DNA from: Paradesertivirga superstes | GTDB lineage: Bacteria > Bacteroidota > Bacteroidia > Sphingobacteriales > Sphingobacteriaceae | DNA: 64,000 nucleotides | Assembly: GCF_037622515.1 (NCBI RefSeq) | Contig: NZ_JBBJCN010000010.1 | Location: 28,194-92,193, forward strand | Direction: 5' to 3' | Shown here: piece after piece, positions 9,512 through 17,143 of the stretch | Numbering within the stretch: position 1 is the stretch's first letter | Layout of the letters: every line of letters begins with the position of its first letter | The notes under the pieces: model-generated | Seen by the model: only the letters and a program-made list of their open reading frames with translations | Databases searched by the model: none | What the model was told of the DNA's origin: nothing | Program-made: the position numbers and the translations under genes

Positions 9512-10084
9512 CTATTCCTTTTTAGGTGCTACAATGTCTTTTAGTGTAAGATTGCCGATGATAGGTTCATCAGCATATAAATTCATGTGTTCATTGATGA
9601 TGTTATTTAGATAGCTCGATATAGTAGAACCAGGTTTGAAGGCTACAATCTTTGATAACCTTTCATGATTGAATCCACTTACATAGGTAGCTGTCCGCTC
9701 TTTAATGATTTCTTTACTTGAAAAAAATTCATCAAAGTCTTTAACTTTTATAGTTCGTTTCTTCGAATTCTTATTTCCCGCCGTGTTTTGCTCTGTTTTT
9801 CCATTGATATCTTCATTAGGTGGTGTATGTTTTTCAGAATCTAAATTATTGATATTATCATTAAGATGCAAGGAATTATTATTATTTTTTTCATCAGGAT
9901 TTTGATCGCCTGCCCCTCCCCTATTTTCCTGTTCGTTATTAACAATGTCGTTTTGATTATGTTCTGTTCTTGTTTGCTGTAAATTAGGTGTTTGAACAGA
10001 TGATTTATTTCCAATACCAGCTATAAGACTTGCTTCATCAAGTTCTTCTAGTGCTGGTGGATTTGCTTTGTTTTGCTTTGCCAT
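9512..10084 (-). CDS. traB: TraB-like protein (DUF3408)
   Basis: A 190 aa protein. The first 120 residues are Asn/Gln/Glu-rich and probably disordered. The C-terminal 65 residues (ATYVSGFNHERLSKIV onward) resemble the DUF3408 domain, a ribbon-helix-helix-like module found in TraB/MobA-type proteins beside the ParA-like gene of Bacteroidota elements. It probably binds DNA and may act with the ATPase encoded 20 bp upstream as a partition-like pair. The domain call is by eye and moderately sure. Confidence 0.7.
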   Translation of the reverse strand: MAKQNKANPPALEELDEASLIAGIGNKSSVQTPNLQQTRTEHNQNDIVNNEQENRGGAGDQNPDEKNNNNSLHLNDNINNLDSEKHTPPNEDINGKTEQNTAGNKNSKKRTIKVKDFDEFFSSKEIIKERTATYVSGFNHERLSKIVAFKPGSTISSYLNNIINEHMNLYADEPIIGNLTLKDIVAPKKE

Positions 10085-10104
10085 ATCAATAAATATTTTA
10101 TGTT

Positions 10105-10860
10105 TTATCTGATGATTTTAATTATCTCCTCAATAAGTGGTACTACCTTAGTATCTTTTATGTAGTCTTTGTTCATCGGGAACATTGTTGACCGAAAAGC
10201 ACGTTTTCTAAATTTCACACTGCTTTCTAGTTGTGTGTTTAATATTTTCATCCCCCCCTCTTTAATAATATCGTTCGTAAGGCTATATAAATCTGTTTTT
10301 TCGCGCTTATCTACTACATTCCATAGGAAATGCATGGTTTTCAATCTAACCTCCACCCCTTCGAACTTTTGGCCCGCCTTCCCGATAAAATTGTGGTGTA
10401 TTGAATTACCAAATTTCAGGTTGCTATCTATGACTAATTCATCTGCGATGATGGGAATAAAGAGATGATCCAGGGAAGCTATTGTTTTAAAGAAACCTTT
10501 GTCTTTTACAGTTCCCGGCAGATCCACAAACACGAAATCATATGGGGCCTCCCCTTCCTGAAGGTCTATAAACTTTTTCATGTCCTCCACCGCTTTCTCA
10601 GAAGAACTATCCAGGATAGGATAGGCTGGCTTAGAGAGCTTTTTAAAGGCCGCTAAATACTCCCGGTCGGATTTTATTAATTCAAACTCCTTAGCTCTTA
10701 AATCAACTATACTGTGCTGTGGATAATCACAATCCATAAAGCCAATTTTATTGTCATTAAGGAAATGGCAATAGGAAGCCATTAGGGTATTAAGAGTTGA
10801 TTTACCGGTCCCTCCTTTTTGTCCGCAAAAACCTATGAACTTTGTTTCTTTCTTTTTCAT
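10105..10860 (-). CDS. traA: ParA-family ATPase TraA
   Basis: A 251 aa ParA/MinD-type P-loop ATPase. It has a deviant Walker A motif KGGTGKST at residues 15-22 and a Walker B segment FVFVDLPGT near residues 111-119. It is the first gene of the transfer operon, as in CTnDOT-like elements where it is called TraA. With the DUF3408 protein it may position the element or the relaxosome. The promoter on the minus strand at 10985-11014 lies about 125 bp upstream of the ATG. Confidence 0.88.
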   Translation of the reverse strand: MKKKETKFIGFCGQKGGTGKSTLNTLMASYCHFLNDNKIGFMDCDYPQHSIVDLRAKEFELIKSDREYLAAFKKLSKPAYPILDSSSEKAVEDMKKFIDLQEGEAPYDFVFVDLPGTVKDKGFFKTIASLDHLFIPIIADELVIDSNLKFGNSIHHNFIGKAGQKFEGVEVRLKTMHFLWNVVDKREKTDLYSLTNDIIKEGGMKILNTQLESSVKFRKRAFRSTMFPMNKDYIKDTKVVPLIEEIIKIIR

Positions 10861-10866
10861 ACTGTT

Positions 10867-11283
10867 GAATTCAATATATCATGAAAACATTATAACATGA
10901 GTTTATGAAATCAATCATTAAATAATTATTTAATTAAATAAATAATTAAAGATTTCATGATGACTATAATTCATGATTTACTGACAAATATAAAACTTAT
11001 TAACAATATTACAAGATGTTAATAAATATATAGTTCATGAGTTCACGAAAACATGTAACAAAGAACCCAATAATTATAGGTAACAAGATATATATAAATA
11101 AAGATTTCAAGTAATCAATAAATAAATAATACAAGTAATAATGAACTCAATAACTCAACTTTTATTTTACCTATTTGACAACAAGGCAACATGAAATATT
11201 GAATTCAATATTTCAAAGATTTTAAACATTGCCGAGAGGTTTTAGTAGTTGATATTTGAAATCATTATAACATGAATTCAATA
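10867..11283. repeat. AT-rich control region with iterons and a 24-bp palindrome
   Basis: GAATTCAATA occurs three times (10867-10876, 11201-11210, 11274-11283) and CATTATAACATGA twice (10888-10900, 11263-11275). A perfect 24-bp palindrome centred on GAATTC spans 11192-11215. The stretch contains no gene and separates the divergent tra and mob operons. Repeats of this kind are typical binding sites for ParA/ParB-like or repressor proteins; TraA/TraB are the nearest candidates. Confidence 0.6.
10985..11014 (-). promoter_or_regulatory. Promoter of the tra operon
   Basis: Read on the minus strand, TTG (11012-11014) is followed by exactly 19 bases and then TATATTTG (10985-10992). This matches the Bacteroidota housekeeping consensus TTG-N19/20-TAnnTTTG. 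The start site would fall near 10978, giving a leader of about 115 nt for traA. The consensus is established knowledge; use in this strain is inferred. Confidence 0.65.
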
Positions 11284-11330
11284 CAACAATAATTCAAACA
11301 CTGGAATAGAACCTGTTTAGAATAGAGGTA

Positions 11331-11361
11331 TTGCAATTGGTCTGGTTATTGCTTAAGTTTG
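11331..11361 (+). promoter_or_regulatory. Promoter of the mob operon
   Basis: TTG at 11331-11333, a 20-base spacer and TAAGTTTG at 11354-11361 fit the Bacteroidota promoter consensus. Transcription would begin near 11368 and run through the hairpins and direct repeats upstream of the accessory mobilisation gene at 11516. Confidence 0.6.
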
Positions 11362-11362
11362 G

Positions 11363-11490
11363 GTATGCGTCAGCATACAGCAAGATGTATTTTTGTATAT
11401 ACAAAAACCTTTGGTTTTTCTACCTCCAAAAAGATCTTGCACCCTTTACTCCAAAGTCGTAAAGGCTTGGCTAAATACTCCAAAGTCGTA
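11363..11490. other. Candidate origin of transfer (oriT)
   Basis: Immediately upstream of the relaxosome genes lie several structures. There is a hairpin GTATGC-GTCA-GCATAC (11363-11378), an 18-bp perfect palindrome at 11390-11407, and a hairpin AAAAACC-TTT-GGTTTTT (11403-11419). A 15-bp direct repeat TACTCCAAAGTCGTA follows at 11447-11461 and 11476-11490. Hairpins plus short direct repeats next to a mobA-relaxase pair are the usual composition of an oriT. The nick site cannot be identified from sequence alone. Confidence 0.5.
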
Positions 11491-11515
11491 TTTATAAAGA
11501 ATTACAGGGCTTAAA

Positions 11516-11953
11516 ATGGAAAAGACTAATAAAGGTGGAAGGCCGAAAAAGGAAGACAAAGAAAAATCAATAAGAGGTTTTTTCTTTCGTATGAAAGAAG
11601 AGGAAGAGTCGACGCTTATGCGCCTTATGCAGCTGTCTGATTCTAAAAATAAAACCCGATTTATTAAGGATAGAGTTTTTAAAAATCAATCTTCCTATAA
11701 TCAATCCTCAGATAAAGATCTTAAAAATTACTATTTAACTCTTACCAAATACCTTCAAGAGTATCATGCTATTGGAGTAAATTTCAACCAGCTTGTACGT
11801 AAAGTAAATAGCTTGAGCGAAACAAGCGGAATCAAATATGATTTGAAATACGAACTAAATGCAACAGTTCAGATGTTTGAAAAGCTCGCTACTAAACAAG
11901 AGGAAATATTAGACTTAACCTCAAAGTTGTATAAGGAATGGTCTGCAAAATAA
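11516..11953 (+). CDS. mobA: Relaxosome accessory mobilisation protein
   Basis: A 145 aa basic protein starting with a GGRPKKEDKEK motif, followed by a predicted ribbon-helix-helix DNA-binding segment (about residues 17-60) and a helical C-terminus. It corresponds to the MobA-type accessory proteins encoded before Bacteroidota relaxases; these bind oriT and help recruit the relaxase. Its end overlaps the relaxase gene by 16 bp, which implies translational coupling. The 15-bp direct repeats just upstream are plausible binding sites. Confidence 0.8.
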   Translation: MEKTNKGGRPKKEDKEKSIRGFFFRMKEEEESTLMRLMQLSDSKNKTRFIKDRVFKNQSSYNQSSDKDLKNYYLTLTKYLQEYHAIGVNFNQLVRKVNSLSETSGIKYDLKYELNATVQMFEKLATKQEEILDLTSKLYKEWSAK

Positions 11954-13902
11954 CATCCGGTAAAGAACTATTTGGCCTTCTTAAATACAATGAAACGAAG
12001 GTAAATAAAGGCGAAGCTGAGATAATCGGTGGCTCTAAAATTCTTGGTTCACATGCCGGATGGGATAAAATAAGCATGACTGAAAAGATGAATTCATTTG
12101 CCTATAACCTGGAAGCGAATCAACGTACCGAGAAGGTAACCTTCCACGTTTCCTTAAATCCGGATACATCCGATAAGCTCAGCAAGGAGCAATTTGAAGA
12201 AATTGCCCGCACTTATATGGAGCGAATGGGTTACGCAGAGCAACCATATTTGATATACAAACATCACGATATCGAGCGTGAACACGTTCATATTGTTTCC
12301 ATCAGGGTAGATGATAACGGTAAGAAAATCAATTCTGATTTTGAAAAACTACGTTCAGAAGAGGTACGAAAGGCTCTTGAATTAGAATATCAGTTAACTC
12401 CTGCAGAGAGCAAAAGTAAAAAGGAAAAACTTGAACAGGTTCCTGTTTTTTCGAACCAGCTTCCTAAATATGGTAAGTCAGATACAAAAGCTGCGATAGC
12501 CGGTATTACGAAGACAATTATCAACGATTATAAATACGGTAGTTTTAATGAGCTGAGAACGCTTCTAGAGCTTAATGGTATAGAAATGCGTAAGATTGAA
12601 GGAACGCGTCTTGACGGCTCTGAAATCAACGGAATACAGTATCAGTTTATCGACCAGGATCACAGGTTGCTTGGCCATCCTATTTCAGCCAGTAAATTAG
12701 GCAAGGACCGGGGTGTAAAAGCTATTGAGACTCGAATTGAAAGAAACATCTCTTTATTAAATAATCGGGAAGTTAAAACCCGCTTAACCGGCATAATTGA
12801 TAATTATTTCAAATCAAATACGCAACCCTCTATTGAAGGACTGAAGATTGAACTTGCAAAACATAAAGGAATAGCCGTATTACGTATAAACGAGAATGGT
12901 AAATTATATGGCGCAAGCTTCATAGATAATGAAAATAAAGCCGTTTATAATGGCAGCAAGTTGGGAAAAGAATACTCTGCTAATCGCCTGGAAGAACGGC
13001 TACAAGGTGTTCCTTATCCTGAACTCAATACTTATGAAAGAAAACTAGTTACTGCGATACAAAAGGGAAGTTTGCCAGATTTAAAGAAAGTTCCTATAGA
13101 AGCTATAAGAGCAAAAATGGTTCTTCCATTATTACAGGATCCGCAGAAGTTAAGTCTGCTTCAAGGACTGAATACGATGTATCTTAATAAAGTGATAGGA
13201 GGGGACCTTTCTGTTAAACAGCCAACTTTCAACCAGATATTGAGCAGGCTTATTGAAAACGGAATATTTGTGAAACCTATGGCCAGTAACGTTAATTCGT
13301 TTCAGGCCGGATACTATAAGCTCCCATTCAATGGAATGGTTCCGGTAGGGGAGGGGCTCTCCAAAATTTTAGCCGCGAATAACTATACTGAAAAGGAATT
13401 TATTGATACTCTCAATATTGCTTTTAGAAAAAACAAATCAGGTGAACTTAAAATATCACCTAAATTTGATTTAATAGTCAGGTTGAATCAGGCTAAAGTA
13501 GAAGTTAACAATGCAGGCAGCATCCAAAATACATTATTATATATTGATAAAATCAATAATTCCCTATATTTAGACATTCTTAAAAATTCTAATCTATCAG
13601 GGAAAAACACCAATGAAAAATTCACAGCCAAGGAAATACAGAAGATAATTAAAACGATTGCCGTATACCCAAGTGATAGTCTCAGACATCCAGCTTCAAA
13701 GGATTACAAAGATTATAGCACTGAAATGGGACCTTCATCAGGAATAAAGGCAATGCAAGGATTGAGGCCCGAGGATAGTGTCACCGGAGCATTCAATTTA
13801 TTTGGAAGCTTATTAGAAAGTCTCATGGATGGAGTTCATGGGAAAAATGAAGAACATAAAGACGAGCCAACCAAACGCCGACGTAAGAAACGGAGGTGGT
13901 AG
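11938..13902 (+). CDS. mobB: Relaxase / mobilisation nuclease MobB
   Basis: A 654 aa protein with an N-terminal relaxase domain (about residues 1-145). It has the metal-binding triad motif HHDIEREHVHIV near residues 109-120 and a candidate nucleophilic Tyr at residue 17 (LLKYNETK). It should nick oriT and pilot the transferred strand. The long C-terminal part (about 190-640) is less conserved and ends in a basic tail KRRRKKRRW. It overlaps mobA by 16 bp and lies 26 bp upstream of the coupling-protein gene. Length is longer than minimal Mob relaxases (about 300-420 aa) but normal for conjugative elements of this phylum. Confidence 0.9.
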   Translation: MVCKITSGKELFGLLKYNETKVNKGEAEIIGGSKILGSHAGWDKISMTEKMNSFAYNLEANQRTEKVTFHVSLNPDTSDKLSKEQFEEIARTYMERMGYAEQPYLIYKHHDIEREHVHIVSIRVDDNGKKINSDFEKLRSEEVRKALELEYQLTPAESKSKKEKLEQVPVFSNQLPKYGKSDTKAAIAGITKTIINDYKYGSFNELRTLLELNGIEMRKIEGTRLDGSEINGIQYQFIDQDHRLLGHPISASKLGKDRGVKAIETRIERNISLLNNREVKTRLTGIIDNYFKSNTQPSIEGLKIELAKHKGIAVLRINENGKLYGASFIDNENKAVYNGSKLGKEYSANRLEERLQGVPYPELNTYERKLVTAIQKGSLPDLKKVPIEAIRAKMVLPLLQDPQKLSLLQGLNTMYLNKVIGGDLSVKQPTFNQILSRLIENGIFVKPMASNVNSFQAGYYKLPFNGMVPVGEGLSKILAANNYTEKEFIDTLNIAFRKNKSGELKISPKFDLIVRLNQAKVEVNNAGSIQNTLLYIDKINNSLYLDILKNSNLSGKNTNEKFTAKEIQKIIKTIAVYPSDSLRHPASKDYKDYSTEMGPSSGIKAMQGLRPEDSVTGAFNLFGSLLESLMDGVHGKNEEHKDEPTKRRRKKRRW

Positions 13903-13928
13903 GGAGGCCCTAATCATCACCTACCGTT

Positions 13929-15932
13929 ATGCATGAAGACCAAAAAGCGCTTCAAAAAATCATGGATTTTACGAGGCTAATCAGTATTGTATTTGTCCTT
14001 TTGAACATCTATTGGTTTTGTTATTCAGCGTTCCAGGAATATCAATTTACCTTAAAATGGTTTGACGGAGTTCTACTAAAGTTAAACCGGTCCACTGGTA
14101 TTTTCTCCTGGAATCTTACTACTAAACTCATTGCCCTACTGTTTCTAGCTATCTCTTGTTTTGGCACTAAAGGAAATCCAAATCAAAAAGTAACCTGGTT
14201 CCAGGTCTGGAAAGCTCTTATTATAGGCTTCATTTTATTCTTCCTGAATGTTTTGTTATTAAAGCTGCCAACTCCGATCAGCATGAATGCAGTGGCCTAT
14301 ATTGCCACCACCATTGCAGGTTATATGTTTATCCTGAGAGGGGGTGCGCTGATCAGCCGCATACTAAAAAGTGAAATGATGGATGATATTTTCAATGAGG
14401 AAAATGAATCATTTCCCCAGGAAGAGCAGCTGATGGAAAACGAATATTCAGTGAATATTCCAACCGAATACCAGTTAAAAGGAAAAATAAGGAGGGGTTG
14501 GATAAATATCGTAAATCCATTCAGGGCGACAATGGTGCCAGGGACACCGGGTTCAGGTAAAAGTTTTGCAATTATAAAATCTTTCATTGAGCAGCATATC
14601 AGGAAGGGTTTTGCGATGTATGTGTATGATTATAAATTCGATGATCTGTCAAAATATACCTACAATATATTGTTAAGGAATTACGGAAATTTTAAAGTTA
14701 AGCCTCGTTTTTATGTAATCAATCTGGATAACCCTGAAAAGAGCAACCGTTGTAATCCGGTTAGAGCAGAATCACTTCATGATATCATAGATGCCTATGA
14801 AAGCGCCTATACGGTGATGCTTAACCTAAACAAAAGCTGGATACAGAAGCAGGGTGATTTCTTTGTAGAAAGTCCGATCAATTATCTTACGGCAATTATC
14901 TGGTTCCTGAAGTTATATGAAAACGGGAAATTTTGCACCTTTCCTCATGTAAATGAATTTTTAAACAGGAGTTATGATGAGATGTTCCCTATTTTAGGTT
15001 CATACCCAGAGATTGAAAATTACGTCAAGCCATTTGTATCAGCTTACGAAGGTGGTGCAATGGAACAATTGGAAGGCCAGATCGCCAGCGCAAGAATACC
15101 GCTTTCAAGACTTGCCTCCCCCCAACTTTATTGGGTAATGTCCGGGAATGATTTTGAATTGGATATAAATAACCCTGAGGAACCAAAGATCTTGTGCATC
15201 GGAAATAACCCTGATAGGCAATCCATTTATGGAGCTGCCCTGGGCTTGTATAATGCACGTTTAATTAAGCTTGTTAATAGAAAGGCAAAACTGAAGAGTT
15301 CCCTAATTATCGATGAATTGCCTACCATTTACTTTAAAGGTTTGGATAATCTCATCGCAACGGCCAGAAGCAATAAAGTTTCGGTCTGTCTATCCTTTCA
15401 GGATTTTAGTCAGCTCGAACGCGACTACGGTAAATCTGAAGCTACTGTGATCAAGAATACGATCGGAAATGTGATCAGTGGTCAGGTTCTTGGAGAGAGC
15501 GCAAAACAACTATCTGAGCGTTTCGGAAAAATATTACAGAAACGGCAATCAATTTCAATAAATAAAGACAGCACCAGCACTAGCATTAGTACTCAACTCG
15601 ACAGTGTTATTCCTTCATCTAAGATTTCATCGTTAACTCAAGGAACATTCGTTGGTGCAGTAGCCGATAATATCGGTGAAGAGATTTCCCAAAAAATGTT
15701 TCATGCAAAAGTCCTGGTAGACATGGATAAAGTAAAAGAGGAGGAGCGAAACTTTGTTGATATACCAAATATTACTAATTTTAAGGACGAGCAGGGTGTG
15801 GATAGGATGGATGAAATTATCAAAGCAAATTATGTACAGATTAAGCAGGATATCGCTGATCTTGTTGCTAAGGAGCTTACCCGGATAAAACAGGATCCTA
15901 ATTTAGCACACCTGATCAAGCAAAAGGCTTAA
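13929..15932 (+). CDS. mobC: Type IV coupling protein (TraG/MobC, VirD4-like)
   Basis: A 667 aa ATPase linking relaxosome and secretion channel. Hydrophobic segments lie near residues 15-35, 70-85, 95-115 and 120-140. The P-loop GTPGSGKS falls near residues 204-211 and a Walker B stretch SLIIDELPT near residue 459. Its length and order after the relaxase fit the Bacteroidota TraG-family coupling proteins (YWQ/TraD-like). The name mobC follows usage in this phylum and should not be confused with the VirB4-like traG. Confidence 0.92.
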   Translation: MHEDQKALQKIMDFTRLISIVFVLLNIYWFCYSAFQEYQFTLKWFDGVLLKLNRSTGIFSWNLTTKLIALLFLAISCFGTKGNPNQKVTWFQVWKALIIGFILFFLNVLLLKLPTPISMNAVAYIATTIAGYMFILRGGALISRILKSEMMDDIFNEENESFPQEEQLMENEYSVNIPTEYQLKGKIRRGWINIVNPFRATMVPGTPGSGKSFAIIKSFIEQHIRKGFAMYVYDYKFDDLSKYTYNILLRNYGNFKVKPRFYVINLDNPEKSNRCNPVRAESLHDIIDAYESAYTVMLNLNKSWIQKQGDFFVESPINYLTAIIWFLKLYENGKFCTFPHVNEFLNRSYDEMFPILGSYPEIENYVKPFVSAYEGGAMEQLEGQIASARIPLSRLASPQLYWVMSGNDFELDINNPEEPKILCIGNNPDRQSIYGAALGLYNARLIKLVNRKAKLKSSLIIDELPTIYFKGLDNLIATARSNKVSVCLSFQDFSQLERDYGKSEATVIKNTIGNVISGQVLGESAKQLSERFGKILQKRQSISINKDSTSTSISTQLDSVIPSSKISSLTQGTFVGAVADNIGEEISQKMFHAKVLVDMDKVKEEERNFVDIPNITNFKDEQGVDRMDEIIKANYVQIKQDIADLVAKELTRIKQDPNLAHLIKQKA

Positions 15933-15950
15933 AATGGGGTAATCTCGTAT

Positions 15951-16283
15951 ATGAAGGAATTAAAAGAAAGTGAATTGGGTGTTGTTAAAGACCCTAAGGA
16001 CTTTTGTAAAGTGGTAGGAAAAAGATTGTTTGAGCTACGTACTAAACACAACATTTCACAGAATAATATCGCAAAAGCCTGCAAACTCACCCAAAACATT
16101 CTATCCAGAATGGAGAATGGGTTTGCAAAATATGACAACTTTCTTGTTGTCTGCAATTACTGGGTATTGAAAGGCTATAATCTAAATTATCTTTTGGCAG
16201 AGGATAACAGCCCATATCATGAAATTATCCCAATTGAAGATTTAAAACAGGATATTTCTATTTACTTTGATCAGCCTGATTGA
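15951..16283 (+). CDS. XRE-family transcriptional regulator
   Basis: A 110 aa protein with a helix-turn-helix of the Cro/C1 type at about residues 24-80. It begins GKRLFELRTKHNISQNNIA and the recognition helix lies in CKLTQNILSRMENG. It follows the coupling-protein gene by 18 bp and is likely a regulator of the mob or tra genes, with the palindromes in 10861-11490 or at 17040-17058 as possible targets (inference). Its last 26 bp overlap the 3' end of the convergent peptidase gene. Confidence 0.8.
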   Translation: MKELKESELGVVKDPKDFCKVVGKRLFELRTKHNISQNNIAKACKLTQNILSRMENGFAKYDNFLVVCNYWVLKGYNLNYLLAEDNSPYHEIIPIEDLKQDISIYFDQPD

Positions 16284-16977
16284 CAACCTTAGGTTTTTCT
16301 TCATTAAAAAGGTCTAGTTTGAGATAGCAATACCGGTAGGGGTTTACTTCTTTTCCATTTTTTTTTATGATATAATGAAGATGGTTTCCTGTGCTTAATC
16401 CAGTACTGCCTACTCTTCCTATCATTTGACCCTGCCTTACCACTTCTCCCGGAATTACATTATATGCGGATAAATGGCCGTAAATGGTTTCAAACCCGTA
16501 ACGATGCCTGATCTTGATGAAAACCCCCAGGTGATCCTTTGAATAGCCCGTAAATTCTATTATGCCCGTTGCAGTTGCGTATATCGGAGTTCCTTTCTTT
16601 TGGGGGATGTCAATGCCATTATGAAATTTCTTATGTCCGCTTACCGGATGCCATCTGTAGCCATAGGTACTGCTTATCGTTAATTTTTTATAGCTATTCT
16701 GAATCAATGGAAATACAGATGGAAGCTGTGATAATAGTACACTGTCTTTCTTAAGTATGCTTGCTATTCGGTAAATGTGTTCGTAATCGCTCACCATTTC
16801 AACCAAGTCATTTTTCTCGTTGTTGAATTCTATTTCATCCATTTGACGAATGGTCTGGATTTCCTCCTTTGAATACTTTTTCTTTTGCTGAGCGTTGACA
16901 GAAGAAAAACTCACAATCAATAAGAGTAGAACGACTTTACTTAATGGGTTATCATTCCTAGGCCAGCAGTTGAACAT
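16258..16977 (-). CDS. M23-family peptidoglycan endopeptidase
   Basis: A 239 aa secreted protein with a signal peptide (cleavage near VNAQ, residue 30), a helical spacer and a C-terminal LytM/M23 domain. Zinc-ligand motifs are visible: HNGIDIP (HxxxD) near residue 142 and GNHLHYI (HxH) near residue 197. These enzymes cut peptide cross-bridges in the wall and can open a path for the transfer apparatus. The gene is convergent with the XRE gene and divergent from the DUF3945 gene. An in-frame GTG/ATG choice is possible, but the ATG at 16977 gives a proper signal peptide. Confidence 0.88.
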   Translation of the reverse strand: MFNCWPRNDNPLSKVVLLLLIVSFSSVNAQQKKKYSKEEIQTIRQMDEIEFNNEKNDLVEMVSDYEHIYRIASILKKDSVLLSQLPSVFPLIQNSYKKLTISSTYGYRWHPVSGHKKFHNGIDIPQKKGTPIYATATGIIEFTGYSKDHLGVFIKIRHRYGFETIYGHLSAYNVIPGEVVRQGQMIGRVGSTGLSTGNHLHYIIKKNGKEVNPYRYCYLKLDLFNEEKPKVVNQADQSK

Positions 16978-17039
16978 GGTAACGGTAAATGTAATCCGAT
17001 AACAATTTTATTTCTTTTAGGTTTTTTAAAGAGTAGATA

Positions 17040-17114
17040 TTATTGATATTATCAATAAGCCATAAGATTTTTAAAGCATTTTTAGGTAAATAAATATTCT
17101 TTTTAATATATTTG
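17040..17114. promoter_or_regulatory. Divergent control region with an 8-3-8 inverted repeat and a promoter
   Basis: TTATTGAT-ATT-ATCAATAA forms an inverted repeat at 17040-17058, a plausible operator. TATATTTG at 17107-17114 is an exact -7 element for the plus-strand gene at 17144; no good TTG lies 19-20 bp upstream. The region 16978-17143 separates the peptidase and the DUF3945 gene. I see no convincing gene in it. Confidence 0.45.
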
Positions 17115-17143
17115 GTTATCAACCTACTGAAATATTCATTAAT

